29,683 nucleotides of DNA from the IMG/VR virus record IMGVR_UViG_3300010233_000188, positions 1-29,683 of that record. One strand, 5' to 3'. Shown here in pieces: positions 1-7,780 of this stretch (the first letter of the stretch is position 1; each line of letters opens with the position of its first letter). Source of the DNA: a virus. Position numbers and translations under genes: made by a program. The notes under the pieces were generated by a model that saw nothing but the letters and a program-made list of their open reading frames with translations, was not told where the DNA came from and made no database searches.

Positions 1-644
1 TGATAACTTTCACAAACATCACTACAAACAATGTGAGTTCCTCTCTACACGGATATGCTCCTAAAGGAACAGGGGCATCAACAGATTTCTTGAACGGCAC
101 AGGTGGGTATAGTGTCCCCGCAGGATCATTTACTCTAGCAGGGGCCAACATCGTACCCGTCCCCTTTGGAGTAAATTTTGCAGGAAACTTCAAAGGCAAG
201 TCCGTATACTTAGTGCTGTATGCTTCCAGCATTATTGCACAGGGTAGTTCTTTCAAAGTTAGGTTTGATACATCATCGGGAGCAGGAAATACAATCATCG
301 CCGCCAGCGTTGTACGTCGGACTCTACCTAACTCCACCGTCTGGTTGGACAGCACACCCATCACCTGGGGATCCTCAGCCACGCCAACTTTTGGTCCATC
401 CACGCAAAATTTAAGTGATGCAATAAATGTAACAATTGATACAAATCACGACTACTACATCATCACCTATATCGATCCTGCCTCGGATGCAGCAGCGACT
501 CAGCCACAAAACACAAATGGCACAGCTCCGGCCGGTCAAGGATTTTGTGGAGACAATAACGGAGACAACACAGCAACAGCTGATGCCACATCTTTGGGCA
601 TTAGTCAAACCTGCGTAGCCTATGGCCAGGTGAGGATAGCATAA
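1..644 (+). CDS. Tail-fibre-like structural protein, 5' partial
   Basis: The reading frame is open back to the window edge (first full codon at base 3), so the GTG at 33 is probably internal and the gene starts upstream. The segment around bases 36-110 reads SLHGYAPKGTGASTDFLNG followed by a GxY-VPAG stretch. This is a pattern common in phage tail fibres and receptor-binding proteins, where repeated HGxxPK-(x)-FLxGxGxW-VPAG units precede a C-terminal domain. The remaining ~170 residues are rich in Ser, Thr, Gly and Asn and look beta-structured, with a hydrophobic YYIITYI strand and two Cys near the end. It ends in TAATG overlapping the next gene. I infer a C-terminal distal fibre domain; the exact function is not recognisable. 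Confidence 0.7.
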   Translation, partial: ITFTNITTNNVSSSLHGYAPKGTGASTDFLNGTGGYSVPAGSFTLAGANIVPVPFGVNFAGNFKGKSVYLVLYASSIIAQGSSFKVRFDTSSGAGNTIIAASVVRRTLPNSTVWLDSTPITWGSSATPTFGPSTQNLSDAINVTIDTNHDYYIITYIDPASDAAATQPQNTNGTAPAGQGFCGDNNGDNTATADATSLGISQTCVAYGQVRIA

Positions 645-1189
645 TGCCTTTGAAATTCTACACCTATCTCTGGCTTCGCGTTGATGGAACACCCTACTCT
701 GTGGGAAAGGGTTCGGGGTGCCGAGCATTTACAAGCCATGCTCACGCAGTTAACTGTCCTGATGTATCACGTATAAAACTTCAATATTGGCCGGACGAAG
801 CGACTGCCCTCGCTTATGAGATGTACTACATAGATTTTTATGGACGCAAGGATCTGGGAACAGGCTGCTTGAGAAATCATACTGATGGTGGTGAAAAACA
901 ATTTGGCCGCATTTATGGTCCCGTGTCGCAGGATACTAGAAGGAAATTGAGTGAGGCTGGCAAGGGGAACAAATATAGTTTAGGTCACGTCCACACTTTG
1001 CAAACTAAGATGAAAATGAGTGAATCACATAAAGGAACCAAATGCCCGAAAGTCAGTGAAATCAATAAAAAGAGAAAAGGCAACTATACTGAGGAGCATC
1101 GAAGAAAAATCAAATTCTTCACTTTGATGAGAAAAAGAAACTCCTCCGGAATATTCCTAAAAAAGGAGGCAGCTTATGCCAATTCGTAG
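644..1189 (+). CDS. GIY-YIG homing endonuclease with NUMOD3-like repeats
   Basis: This 181-residue protein opens with the GIY-YIG core: FYTYLWL (residues 5-11), then GTPYSVGKG (15-23), the conserved Arg (R27) and the catalytic-type Glu (E59, in AYEMYYIDFYG). LRNHTDGGE (76-84) matches the L-N-T-DGG segment common in phage GIY-YIG enzymes. Residues ~98-155 hold NUMOD3-like basic units (RRKLSEAGKGN, KMKMSESHKGT, EEHRRKIK), which in this class help bind DNA. Such free-standing Seg-type enzymes are mobile elements that cut phage DNA lacking the gene. The ATG shares a base with the upstream stop (TAATG). The last ~20 residues look non-conserved and overlap the ribosome binding site and start of the next small gene. 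Confidence 0.85.
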   Translation: MPLKFYTYLWLRVDGTPYSVGKGSGCRAFTSHAHAVNCPDVSRIKLQYWPDEATALAYEMYYIDFYGRKDLGTGCLRNHTDGGEKQFGRIYGPVSQDTRRKLSEAGKGNKYSLGHVHTLQTKMKMSESHKGTKCPKVSEINKKRKGNYTEEHRRKIKFFTLMRKRNSSGIFLKKEAAYANS

Positions 1190-1337
1190 CCGCGCGCAGC
1201 TAAGATGGTTAGCAGCTAATAAATCTAAGATAGGCGGAGAACAAGGATTCGAAGAGTGGGCCGCCGCAACACCGAGTATCAAGAGTCTACCCGAAAAAGT
1301 TAAACCAAAAGGAAAAAAGAAAAATGGCAAACGATAG
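1176..1337 (+). CDS. Small conserved phage protein (53 aa)
   Basis: An ideal AAGGAGG at about 1163-1169 precedes the ATG at 1176 by six bases. The product starts MPIRSRAQLRWLAAN, then has a GFEEWAAATPS segment and a LPEKVKPKGKKK tail. Short phage proteins with the layout 'MPI-S-AQ-R ... F--ATP---LPE-V-K' are frequent next to structural and terminase genes, but I know of no assigned function. It overlaps the end of the homing endonuclease gene by 14 bases and the next gene by 14 bases, so the three are probably translationally coupled. The strong ribosome binding site and family-like pattern support it as real despite its length. Confidence 0.75.
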   Translation: MPIRSRAQLRWLAANKSKIGGEQGFEEWAAATPSIKSLPEKVKPKGKKKNGKR

Positions 1338-1491
1338 CTTGGCCCGCGGAGCAGCATCAGCAAATTTTGCAGTGAGCAATAACAAATTGACTGATCTGGA
1401 ATATGATCTCCGGGTTGGTAAGATTTCTCAAGCAGAACATGATTTTCTCCTGGCAAAATCCAGTAAAATTAAATCTAAAACCTCTGACTAG
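1324..1491 (+). CDS. Small hypothetical protein (55 aa)
   Basis: The ATG at 1324 lies inside the last codons of the preceding small gene, and the A-rich AAAGGAAAAAAG just upstream can serve as ribosome binding site. The product is mostly helical and charged, with NNKLTDLEYDLRVGKISQAEH in the middle and a lysine/serine-rich tail. I do not recognise it. The LTDLEYDLRVGKIS segment resembles the short linear helices of small phage accessory proteins, but that is not evidence of function. The stop (TAG) overlaps the AGAGG used by the following gene at 1506. Confidence 0.6.
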   Translation: MANDSLARGAASANFAVSNNKLTDLEYDLRVGKISQAEHDFLLAKSSKIKSKTSD

Positions 1492-1505
1492 AGGTTACAT
1501 TTCAC

Positions 1506-2135
1506 ATGTCTAAGATTGTTGATGCGTTACAAACATACACACCCGCCCCAGTTGGCGGAGCAGGAACAAATCCTGATATTTTCCAATACAACCAGCTCCC
1601 CTTTGCACCCTCCGGCATAGCCGCACCCGGTGCAGTTTCCCTGAAAATCCCCGGCACAGCCCGTCTGGATGGTAAGATCTTCAAGGTTACAGCCTCTGGC
1701 AATGTAACTGTTGCGGGTCAATCCCCCACCGTTCAGGTCACTCTCTATGCCGCACTCCCTGGTGGAAGCAACGTTGCTCTGGCAACTTCTTCTGTTCGCG
1801 CAGTAACTACGGGCACCTCTGCTCCTTGGACAATTGAAGCCGATTTGCAAGGCGACCAGCTTTCTGGTATCCTGCAGGGTTGGTTTTCTGATGCTATTGC
1901 ATCTCTTGTTGACACGCAGGCCGCTCTAACGAATGGTCTGACTGGTGTCAATTTTGGAACCAATAGTGCCAGCGGTCAGTCGAACGGTGCATCATATCCT
2001 ACTTCAGGATATCTGCCAACTAACGCTGGCGATGAACCGGTGATCACTTTGCAAGTTGCTATCACGTTTGGTGTGTCTAACACGGCCAACACAGCAACTT
2101 TGAAAGAGTTCTACGCTTCTTCACCTAGCTGCTAA
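1506..2135 (+). CDS. Beta-rich virion structural protein, putative
   Basis: The 209-residue product is low in charge and high in Ala, Gly, Ser, Thr and Val, with alternating hydrophobic strands (FKVTASGNVTVAG, VQVTLYAALPGG, ITLQVAITFGVSNTANTATL), as in phage decoration, fibre-base or head-fibre proteins. The last ~30 residues have the same strand pattern as the end of the product at 15820-16515 (ILKFTFNVANPDQLTPVQW), and both contain a GK-x-FKVTA strand, so the two may be distant paralogues. The leader (TAGAGG, then TACATTT, then ATG) resembles that of the portal gene. A strong terminator follows directly. Exact role unknown. Confidence 0.65.
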   Translation: MSKIVDALQTYTPAPVGGAGTNPDIFQYNQLPFAPSGIAAPGAVSLKIPGTARLDGKIFKVTASGNVTVAGQSPTVQVTLYAALPGGSNVALATSSVRAVTTGTSAPWTIEADLQGDQLSGILQGWFSDAIASLVDTQAALTNGLTGVNFGTNSASGQSNGASYPTSGYLPTNAGDEPVITLQVAITFGVSNTANTATLKEFYASSPSC

Positions 2136-2153
2136 TTTCCAAGCCGATAGCCG

Positions 2154-2189
2154 TCCCGTAGTCCCAAAAGGACTACGGGATCTTCTTTG
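2154..2189 (+). terminator. Intrinsic terminator after the structural gene
   Basis: A perfect 11-bp stem (2154-2164 TCCCGTAGTCC pairing with 2170-2180) encloses a 5-base loop CAAAA. It is followed by TCTTCTTT. It sits 18 bases past the stop of the gene ending at 2135 and just before the gene at 2202. It should end or attenuate transcription coming from the fibre region. Confidence 0.85.
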
Positions 2190-2201
2190 TAGAGGAACAA
2201 T

Positions 2202-2465
2202 ATGCACAACGAATCTCTCGCAGCTCATGCCCTATCGGGCAAAGATAAGCCAAAAGGCAAAGCAAAGAAAGAACTCCACAAGATGCACATCACCAAAATG
2301 AAATCCGGAGGGTATCATGTCATGCACGAGCATGTAGCCCATCCTCCTGAGGAACATGCTGTCCCCGATACTGATGCTCTTCATGAGCATATTGAGGAAC
2401 ACATGGGTGAGCCCAATACAGGGGAAGCTTCGGCAGCACCGACAGGACCAGAAGCCGGGGAATAA
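2202..2465 (+). CDS. His-rich small phage protein (87 aa)
   Basis: GTAGAGGAAC gives a good ribosome binding site seven bases or so before the ATG. The protein has a basic N-terminal part (GKDKPKGKAKKELHK), then a MHITKMKSGGYHVMHEH segment and several spaced His/Glu pairs (EEHA, LHEHIEEH), ending in an acidic Ala/Pro-rich tail. Small phage proteins of the type 'MH--K--NGGY-V-HEH-----P-EEH----D---LH-H-E-H' are common just before terminase genes in podovirus-like genomes. Their function is not known to me. The spaced histidines suggest metal binding, which is only an inference. The stop overlaps the next start as TAATG. Confidence 0.75.
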   Translation: MHNESLAAHALSGKDKPKGKAKKELHKMHITKMKSGGYHVMHEHVAHPPEEHAVPDTDALHEHIEEHMGEPNTGEASAAPTGPEAGE

Positions 2466-2672
2466 TGGCTGATAGAGTTAAAAATCCTTCCTTGTACCGA
2501 GCAATCCATCACATGAACAAAGGTGGATTGCATCGTGCCTTAAGGCGTTCCTGAAAATGAAACAATCCCTCAGGAAAAGATTGAAAAAGCCAAACACAGT
2601 AAGAATGCCCACTTGGCTCACATGGCCAATTTTGCAAGCACACTAGAGGGATTACACCACGGGAAGAAGTAA
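2465..2672 (+). pseudogene. Small phage protein gene with a +1 frameshift at ~2543
   Basis: From the ATG at 2465 the frame reads MADRVKNPSLYRAIHHMNKG and then GLHRAL before running into RRS and a stop at 2552-2554. Skipping one base (A2543) after the TTA leucine codon moves into the +1 frame, which continues GVPENETIPQEK, then AKHSKN, then MANFASTLEGLHHGKK to a TAA at 2670-2672. The joined ~68-residue product has the layout 'RAIH-LNKGGLHRALGVPE---IP--K---A--S-N----MA-FA--L-G-HH' that I associate with a common small phage protein. This strongly suggests that both halves are one gene. The break is a sequencing error, a real mutation, or programmed +1 frameshifting at TTA-AGG-C. I see no independent start for the second half. 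Confidence 0.65.
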
Positions 2673-2701
2673 ACCTATCCAACGATTATTGGAGAAGACA
2701 A

Positions 2702-4492
2702 TTGGCCGCTGTTTTAGACGAATTTAAACCCACAATTCTAGCAACATGGAAGACCTACAACATCTCTCCTGACAAGGGATGGGCACTCCGTCGTAAATGC
2801 CAGAAAGATGGGTTCTTTCTTTCCACCATTCTGCAATATCCTGATTTTGTTAAGACCACACATCAGGAAGTTTTTGATTTCTTTGTCCAAAAAGATCCCG
2901 ATGCAAAAGATTTTAAGACTTTTGCTGAATCAGTCCCGGGTAACCATGATGATTTGCTGATGCTTTGTCGTGGTGGGTTCAAATCTACTGCCGACATAGT
3001 GGACACCATCCAATGGATTATATGTTTCCCCGACGTTCGGATCAATATCATGACCGGGACTCAACCTCTGGCCATAGAATTCATTGATTTGATCAAAGAT
3101 CACTTCAAAACCAACAAAGATGGATCCCCGCAATTAGGGTTTGATGGAAAACCTCGTCTCTTCCAGGTGTTATTCCCTGAATTTTGCGAAAAAGATCCTG
3201 GTAGAGGCACAGATTGGACCACTCCGGCACGTCGAAAGGCAGTTGCGGGACCGACTATTGTCGCCACAGCTGTGGATATGAATACCACGGGAACTCACTG
3301 CGATATCCTGAAAATAGATGATGGAACCACGAATGCCAACACTCACACACCGGATCGCATTGTAACCGTTAACAAAAACATCACTGCAGCTCGACGCTTG
3401 GTGGAACCCTTTGGATTCAAGCTGCGCATTGGCACTCCCTACGCTGAAAAAGACAATCTGTATGCCACGGTTCTCGACGAAGAAAAGAGAGCAAAGCAGG
3501 GGAAGGCTTCCTTGGTTAAGTGTTTAATCCGTCCAGCGTATTCTCTAGCACCAGGTTATGAAGACAAGATGCCAGATGAAATTACACCAGAGATGGTGAA
3601 CGCCGGGATCTGTAAATTGTGGTTTCCTGAGCGCATTACGTTGGATTATCTTCAACGCGAATATGCAGACAGTTTGAAATCCGATCCCAAGAGTTTCTTT
3701 TCACAATATCTTTTGGACTTGAAGAAGGCTAACATAGCAAAATTCAATCGTGAGAAGATGGTTCTCGCTACAGTTCCATGGGATCAAATCCCTAAATTGA
3801 TTCGGAGAGGGACAGGTCAAGGTGAGATATTCCAAGCCTGGGATCTAGCCTATGGCAGCGCGGAAAGCAATTCTGATTTTTCAGTGGGCATCACTGGTCT
3901 TTTTATTCTTGGCCGAGTGTTTATCCTCGACCGTGTCAGAGATAGATTTAACGAAGATGAGATCGCTCCGGCCATAGCTTCCTTTGCCCATAAATGGCGC
4001 CCAGCTCGCATAGCGGTTGAAGACACACATGGCACCCGTTGGCTAAAAAATCCCATCAACATATCAATGAATAGTTTGGGTTTCAACACATTTGTTGAAT
4101 TTGTCAGTGTGTCCCGTGGTGTAAAATCTAACGGGAAAGTGGAACGAGCCAAGCCAGTGGTCTATCTTCTCAACGTTGGAAGGTTGCTTTTCAGCCTGGA
4201 AATTCCTGACATCAATCAGTTGTACGACGAGATGGAAGAGTTCCCGCCAAAATCTAGTGGCAAGGACGACACGGTTGATGCTCTTAGTATGCTGATCAAC
4301 CACTTCGCCTCATCTGAGTTGTACGAAACCACAGAAGTCCCCAGAATTTCATCCAGTCCGAAGGAACCTCAATTTGAGGATGATTATAATCCCGGTCTTT
4401 ACAGTCACTTTTTTGATAAACCAGTTGAGGTAGTCCCACAAGGACCCGTCATCCTGCGTGACACAGATTTGGAAGATTTGATGGGGAATTAG
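2702..4492 (+). CDS. terL: Terminase large subunit
   Basis: This is the DNA-packaging motor: an N-terminal ATPase that translocates DNA into the procapsid and a C-terminal RNase H-fold nuclease that cuts the concatemer. Visible motifs are a Walker A-like CRGGFKST (residues 89-96, with Phe where most P-loops have Gly), a Walker B-like DILKIDD (201-207), and nuclease acidic residues D381 (AWDLAYGS), E440 (AVEDTHG) and D522/D523/D526 (KDDTVDA). At 596 residues it is full length. The start is TTG at 2702, six bases after GGAGA (2691-2695); no ATG lies nearby in frame. The portal gene follows 17 bases downstream. No small terminase subunit was recognised in the window. Confidence 0.93.
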   Translation: MAAVLDEFKPTILATWKTYNISPDKGWALRRKCQKDGFFLSTILQYPDFVKTTHQEVFDFFVQKDPDAKDFKTFAESVPGNHDDLLMLCRGGFKSTADIVDTIQWIICFPDVRINIMTGTQPLAIEFIDLIKDHFKTNKDGSPQLGFDGKPRLFQVLFPEFCEKDPGRGTDWTTPARRKAVAGPTIVATAVDMNTTGTHCDILKIDDGTTNANTHTPDRIVTVNKNITAARRLVEPFGFKLRIGTPYAEKDNLYATVLDEEKRAKQGKASLVKCLIRPAYSLAPGYEDKMPDEITPEMVNAGICKLWFPERITLDYLQREYADSLKSDPKSFFSQYLLDLKKANIAKFNREKMVLATVPWDQIPKLIRRGTGQGEIFQAWDLAYGSAESNSDFSVGITGLFILGRVFILDRVRDRFNEDEIAPAIASFAHKWRPARIAVEDTHGTRWLKNPINISMNSLGFNTFVEFVSVSRGVKSNGKVERAKPVVYLLNVGRLLFSLEIPDINQLYDEMEEFPPKSSGKDDTVDALSMLINHFASSELYETTEVPRISSSPKEPQFEDDYNPGLYSHFFDKPVEVVPQGPVILRDTDLEDLMGN

Positions 4493-4509
4493 TTAGAGGA
4501 TACATTTAT

Positions 4510-6576
4510 ATGGCAATACTTACACCTGATGGATTAACATCCCGAACTCTTTCCCGAGAAGATTACAACGCTGATGGTACACTAAGAGATAAGGCCTCCG
4601 AGCTGAGTTTGGTGGTCCAATCCGCCGAGATTGCAGCTAACTGGATTGGCTCCAATGATTGGGCGCTGATGTGGCGAGACGCGGACATACTTTATCAAGC
4701 TCCCCGTCCCATGGAAATCTATGAAAACACCTACATCCCTGCTCCTAATGCTCAGAGATTTACCGTTGGCAAGGTGGTCAACAGCATTACACCTACTCTA
4801 GCAAAGGGATTGTTTTTTAGTGATCCGCCGTTCCTGATGCGACCGCGTCCGGGTACAAGCGAAGATATTGTCCTCGCTAAAACTGGATTGTTTCGTTTTT
4901 GCTTAGAGCAGATGTGTTTCAAAAAAGAAATTGTATTGGGTTTGGATCAATTTGCTCTCCTCGGTACTTCCATATTTAAATGGGGAGTGGATGTTTGCGA
5001 AGAGACCACTTATACACGTTCATCTTCATCCACTCAAGCCCCCGTGGGTGAAATGGCCAAGCCGGTGGAGATTCCAGTTGATGAGAAACCAAAGATTACT
5101 CCCCACAAAAAAATAGTCACCCGGCCCTGGCTGATGAACAAAGATATCCGCAATGTTTTTGTTGCTCCAAATCTTAAAGTTCCCGACATCATGCAGGCTG
5201 ATTACGTTATTGATCAATCCTACATGGATTTCTATCAATTATCAGCTTTGAAGGATGATCCTCGCTACACACTTCCAGAAAATTTGATAGATCTATTCTT
5301 CACGCCAGCGGAAACGAACACAACTCCTGGTCCGAGTTCAGCTGAGCAAAACTCTTCTCCTCGTGGTGTGATACATCACGGCGCTGATGACACTCAGTAC
5401 AACAGTGGTGATCCGCTGATGAAGAAACTGGAAGTGCTGGAGTACCAAGACAACAAACGCGTAATCACTGTACTGAATCGCAAGCATAGGATCCGCAGTG
5501 AGGAAAATGAATTTGGTTGCATAACCTATTTTTCAGGCAACTGGTGGAATCGTCCAAAAGCTTTTTGGGGAGTAGGATTGGGACAGTTGCTTGCCGGTAA
5601 CCAGCGCATTGATCAGGCCACAATTAATAGCATCCTAAAAATGCTCGCTTTTGGTGTGAGTCCTGCCTATCTGAAATCCACGGATAGTGGCGCTGTTACT
5701 CAGATGATCCGTACAGGACTGGGCAAAATCATCATGGTCAATGGCGATGTAAATAAAGCCTATAAGCTGATGGAAACCCCCAAAGTTCCAGCTGAAGTGT
5801 GGGGAGCACTCCGTGAATCCCAGGAGGCATCAGAAACAGTTTCAGGTGCCGATGGAACGCTGATTGGTGGTAGTGCTAAAGGTCCGACCAGCGGCATGGG
5901 AAGATCAGCAGGAGGAGCAAACATATTAGCCACAGCATCCTCTTCTCGTCTAGAGGGACCTCTGGACCACTTTATTGATGGTATATTTGTTCCCTTCCTC
6001 TACAAATTGGATGAATTGATCTTCCGCTACATGCCTGACCATGAAATCAAAGAGATTATTGGTAAGGAGCTGGGTGATGAATTTATTAAGTTGCTGGATA
6101 TGGAAGATTTTCACAGCAGCAAAGTCACAGTTAATGTCTTGGCTGGAACTTATGCTTCCGTTCGTCAGAACATGGTTCAATCTCTAACTTTGCTGGGACA
6201 GGTGCTAGAAAATCCCCAGTTGCAGCAATTCATGGGTGAAATCCACGGAGAGTACTTTGACCTCCGGACCTATGCTAAAATGTGGTTGGAAGCAAGTCAA
6301 TGGGGAGACACTCAAGATCTGATTAAGAAGCTGACTCCTGATATGAAGCAAGCTATGCAAAAGAAACTGCAGGCAGCACAATCCGGTCCGGCACAAGCTC
6401 AGGCCGCTTTGCAGCAACAAAAGTTTGAACAAAATCAACAGTTAGAAGATCAAAAAACTGACAACAGAATCAAACGAGACATCACGCTGGAAGCTGCTCG
6501 CAGCTCAGCGGGTAAGGAAGCGTTGACTGGTTCTCCCGGAGAAGGAGAAGGATTCGGAGGAAGTACACTAGAATAA
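4510..6576 (+). CDS. Portal protein
   Basis: The portal is the dodecameric ring at the capsid vertex through which DNA enters and leaves. The evidence is position (directly after terL, before scaffold and capsid), length (688 residues, in the long podovirus-type range) and segments typical of large portals: NWWNRPKAFWGVGLGQLL, then NQRIDQATINSILKM (about residues 343-376), a Gly-rich GGSAKGPTSGMGRSAGG loop, and a long helical C-terminal stretch. The last ~75 residues are Gln/Ala-rich coiled coil, plausibly the barrel or crown. AGAGGA lies 10-15 bases before the ATG. The leader closely resembles that of the gene at 1506. Confidence 0.88.
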   Translation: MAILTPDGLTSRTLSREDYNADGTLRDKASELSLVVQSAEIAANWIGSNDWALMWRDADILYQAPRPMEIYENTYIPAPNAQRFTVGKVVNSITPTLAKGLFFSDPPFLMRPRPGTSEDIVLAKTGLFRFCLEQMCFKKEIVLGLDQFALLGTSIFKWGVDVCEETTYTRSSSSTQAPVGEMAKPVEIPVDEKPKITPHKKIVTRPWLMNKDIRNVFVAPNLKVPDIMQADYVIDQSYMDFYQLSALKDDPRYTLPENLIDLFFTPAETNTTPGPSSAEQNSSPRGVIHHGADDTQYNSGDPLMKKLEVLEYQDNKRVITVLNRKHRIRSEENEFGCITYFSGNWWNRPKAFWGVGLGQLLAGNQRIDQATINSILKMLAFGVSPAYLKSTDSGAVTQMIRTGLGKIIMVNGDVNKAYKLMETPKVPAEVWGALRESQEASETVSGADGTLIGGSAKGPTSGMGRSAGGANILATASSSRLEGPLDHFIDGIFVPFLYKLDELIFRYMPDHEIKEIIGKELGDEFIKLLDMEDFHSSKVTVNVLAGTYASVRQNMVQSLTLLGQVLENPQLQQFMGEIHGEYFDLRTYAKMWLEASQWGDTQDLIKKLTPDMKQAMQKKLQAAQSGPAQAQAALQQQKFEQNQQLEDQKTDNRIKRDITLEAARSSAGKEALTGSPGEGEGFGGSTLE

Positions 6577-6577
6577 T

Positions 6578-6895
6578 ATGCCCATTGACCCTGAGCTACA
6601 ATTAAACCAATCTGAGAGAGCATCTCTGGTAGCGTACCTTCGTACTGAAGGATTCGCTGCTCTTCAAAAACTTTGTGTGTTACAGATCGCTGAGTTCGAT
6701 TTGGCACTAAAAAATACCGATCCAAGTGAAGAGAAGAAAGTTCTGGCCGCTCATGTAATATCAAAAGCAGCCTCTCAATTCTACGCTGGATTGATTAACA
6801 GAATCAACGAGGAAGATGCATATTTCCGCGCTGAACAGCCACAAAAAACGACCGTAGAAAAACATGCAATTACAGACATTTTAACCGAGGAATAA
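6578..6895 (+). CDS. Small hypothetical protein between portal and scaffold (105 aa)
   Basis: The ATG lies one base after the portal stop, and the stop (TAATATG junction) is directly before the next start, so it is co-translated with portal and scaffold. The product is mostly alpha-helical (SERASLVAYLRTEGFAALQK, HVISKAASQFYAGLINRIN) with no Cys motif, signal or membrane segment. Small helical proteins in this position occur in many podovirus-like genomes. I do not recognise a family. A head-assembly role is inferred only from position. Confidence 0.7.
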   Translation: MPIDPELQLNQSERASLVAYLRTEGFAALQKLCVLQIAEFDLALKNTDPSEEKKVLAAHVISKAASQFYAGLINRINEEDAYFRAEQPQKTTVEKHAITDILTEE

Positions 6896-6896
6896 T

Positions 6897-7760
6897 ATGA
6901 CCACGACCCCAGAAGCAGTAGCAAACGAAGAACAGAAAGAGAAAACATACGAGTACAAATTGACTGACGACAAAGGCAATACCTTTGGCACACCACAGGT
7001 CATAAAGTACAAAACTGAGCAGGAACTGGTGGACAAATTGGCCAACGCTCACATCCAGGCATCCCGCTTCATCAAGACGCTTAAAGAGGAACGCGGTCTG
7101 GATCTTAAGGATATGCCCTTGGATCTCCCCAAGCAGCGGCAAGTACGAAAACTTGAGCCTCGTGAACTCACAGCAGATGAGAGATTTGTCATACAGCACG
7201 ATCCCTCTTCTGCTGAAGCATTGCGCCTCGCGGCTGAGGCAACCTTTGGCAAACCTGAGGATGTTAGAGCCAACATCGAAATCCAGGCTGAGAACTCCCA
7301 GGCCATCAGATGGGGATTGGAAGCACGAGCTTTTGTCGACGAAACACCGGATTTTCATTCCACGGAGGAAAACGGCCAGATCCTTTTGAAATTACTGACT
7401 AAACATGGTCTTGCAATCACAAAAGAAAATCTAAAATACATATTCAAGAAGGCGAAAGAGGCTGATTTGCTTCAATCTCCTCCCACTGCTACCTCGGACG
7501 TGCCGGTAGAAACGCAACCGGCAGAAGATGCGGATCCAGCGATTCCTGCGGTTCCAGCTTCGGCAGCAAAGCGGCCTGTTACTTCATCTGGCCTCAACAG
7601 AAGGAACTCTACCAGCAGTGGTGCTGGACCAGTTGCTCCTCCTGTAGGGAAACCAAAGCAGTACACCAAGGCTGAGATTGCTAAGATGACGTCTGAGGAA
7701 TACAAACGATTAGTTCAAATTCCTACAAACCTCTACGAAGCTTCTCAACGCGGGAGATAA
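6897..7760 (+). CDS. Capsid scaffolding protein, putative
   Basis: The gene lies between portal and major capsid, where scaffolds are usual. The 287-residue product fits: a charged N-terminus, long helices (TEQELVDKLANAHIQASRFIK, SSAEALRLAAEATFG), a flexible Pro/Ala/Thr/Ser-rich linker at about residues 195-255, and a short basic helical C-terminus (YTKAEIAKMTSEEYKRLVQIP) that could be the coat-binding segment. No protease motif is visible. The ATG follows the preceding stop immediately. The identification is from context and composition rather than from a conserved motif. Confidence 0.65.
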   Translation: MTTTPEAVANEEQKEKTYEYKLTDDKGNTFGTPQVIKYKTEQELVDKLANAHIQASRFIKTLKEERGLDLKDMPLDLPKQRQVRKLEPRELTADERFVIQHDPSSAEALRLAAEATFGKPEDVRANIEIQAENSQAIRWGLEARAFVDETPDFHSTEENGQILLKLLTKHGLAITKENLKYIFKKAKEADLLQSPPTATSDVPVETQPAEDADPAIPAVPASAAKRPVTSSGLNRRNSTSSGAGPVAPPVGKPKQYTKAEIAKMTSEEYKRLVQIPTNLYEASQRGR

Positions 7761-7780
7761 TTCTCCACGAGGAAACTTAA

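Noticed and set aside
6870-7358. Minus-strand open frame (162 codons) opposite the scaffold candidate
   Set aside because: No ribosome binding site, and the Cys/Phe-rich product is an antisense artefact of the Glu/Lys-rich scaffold gene.
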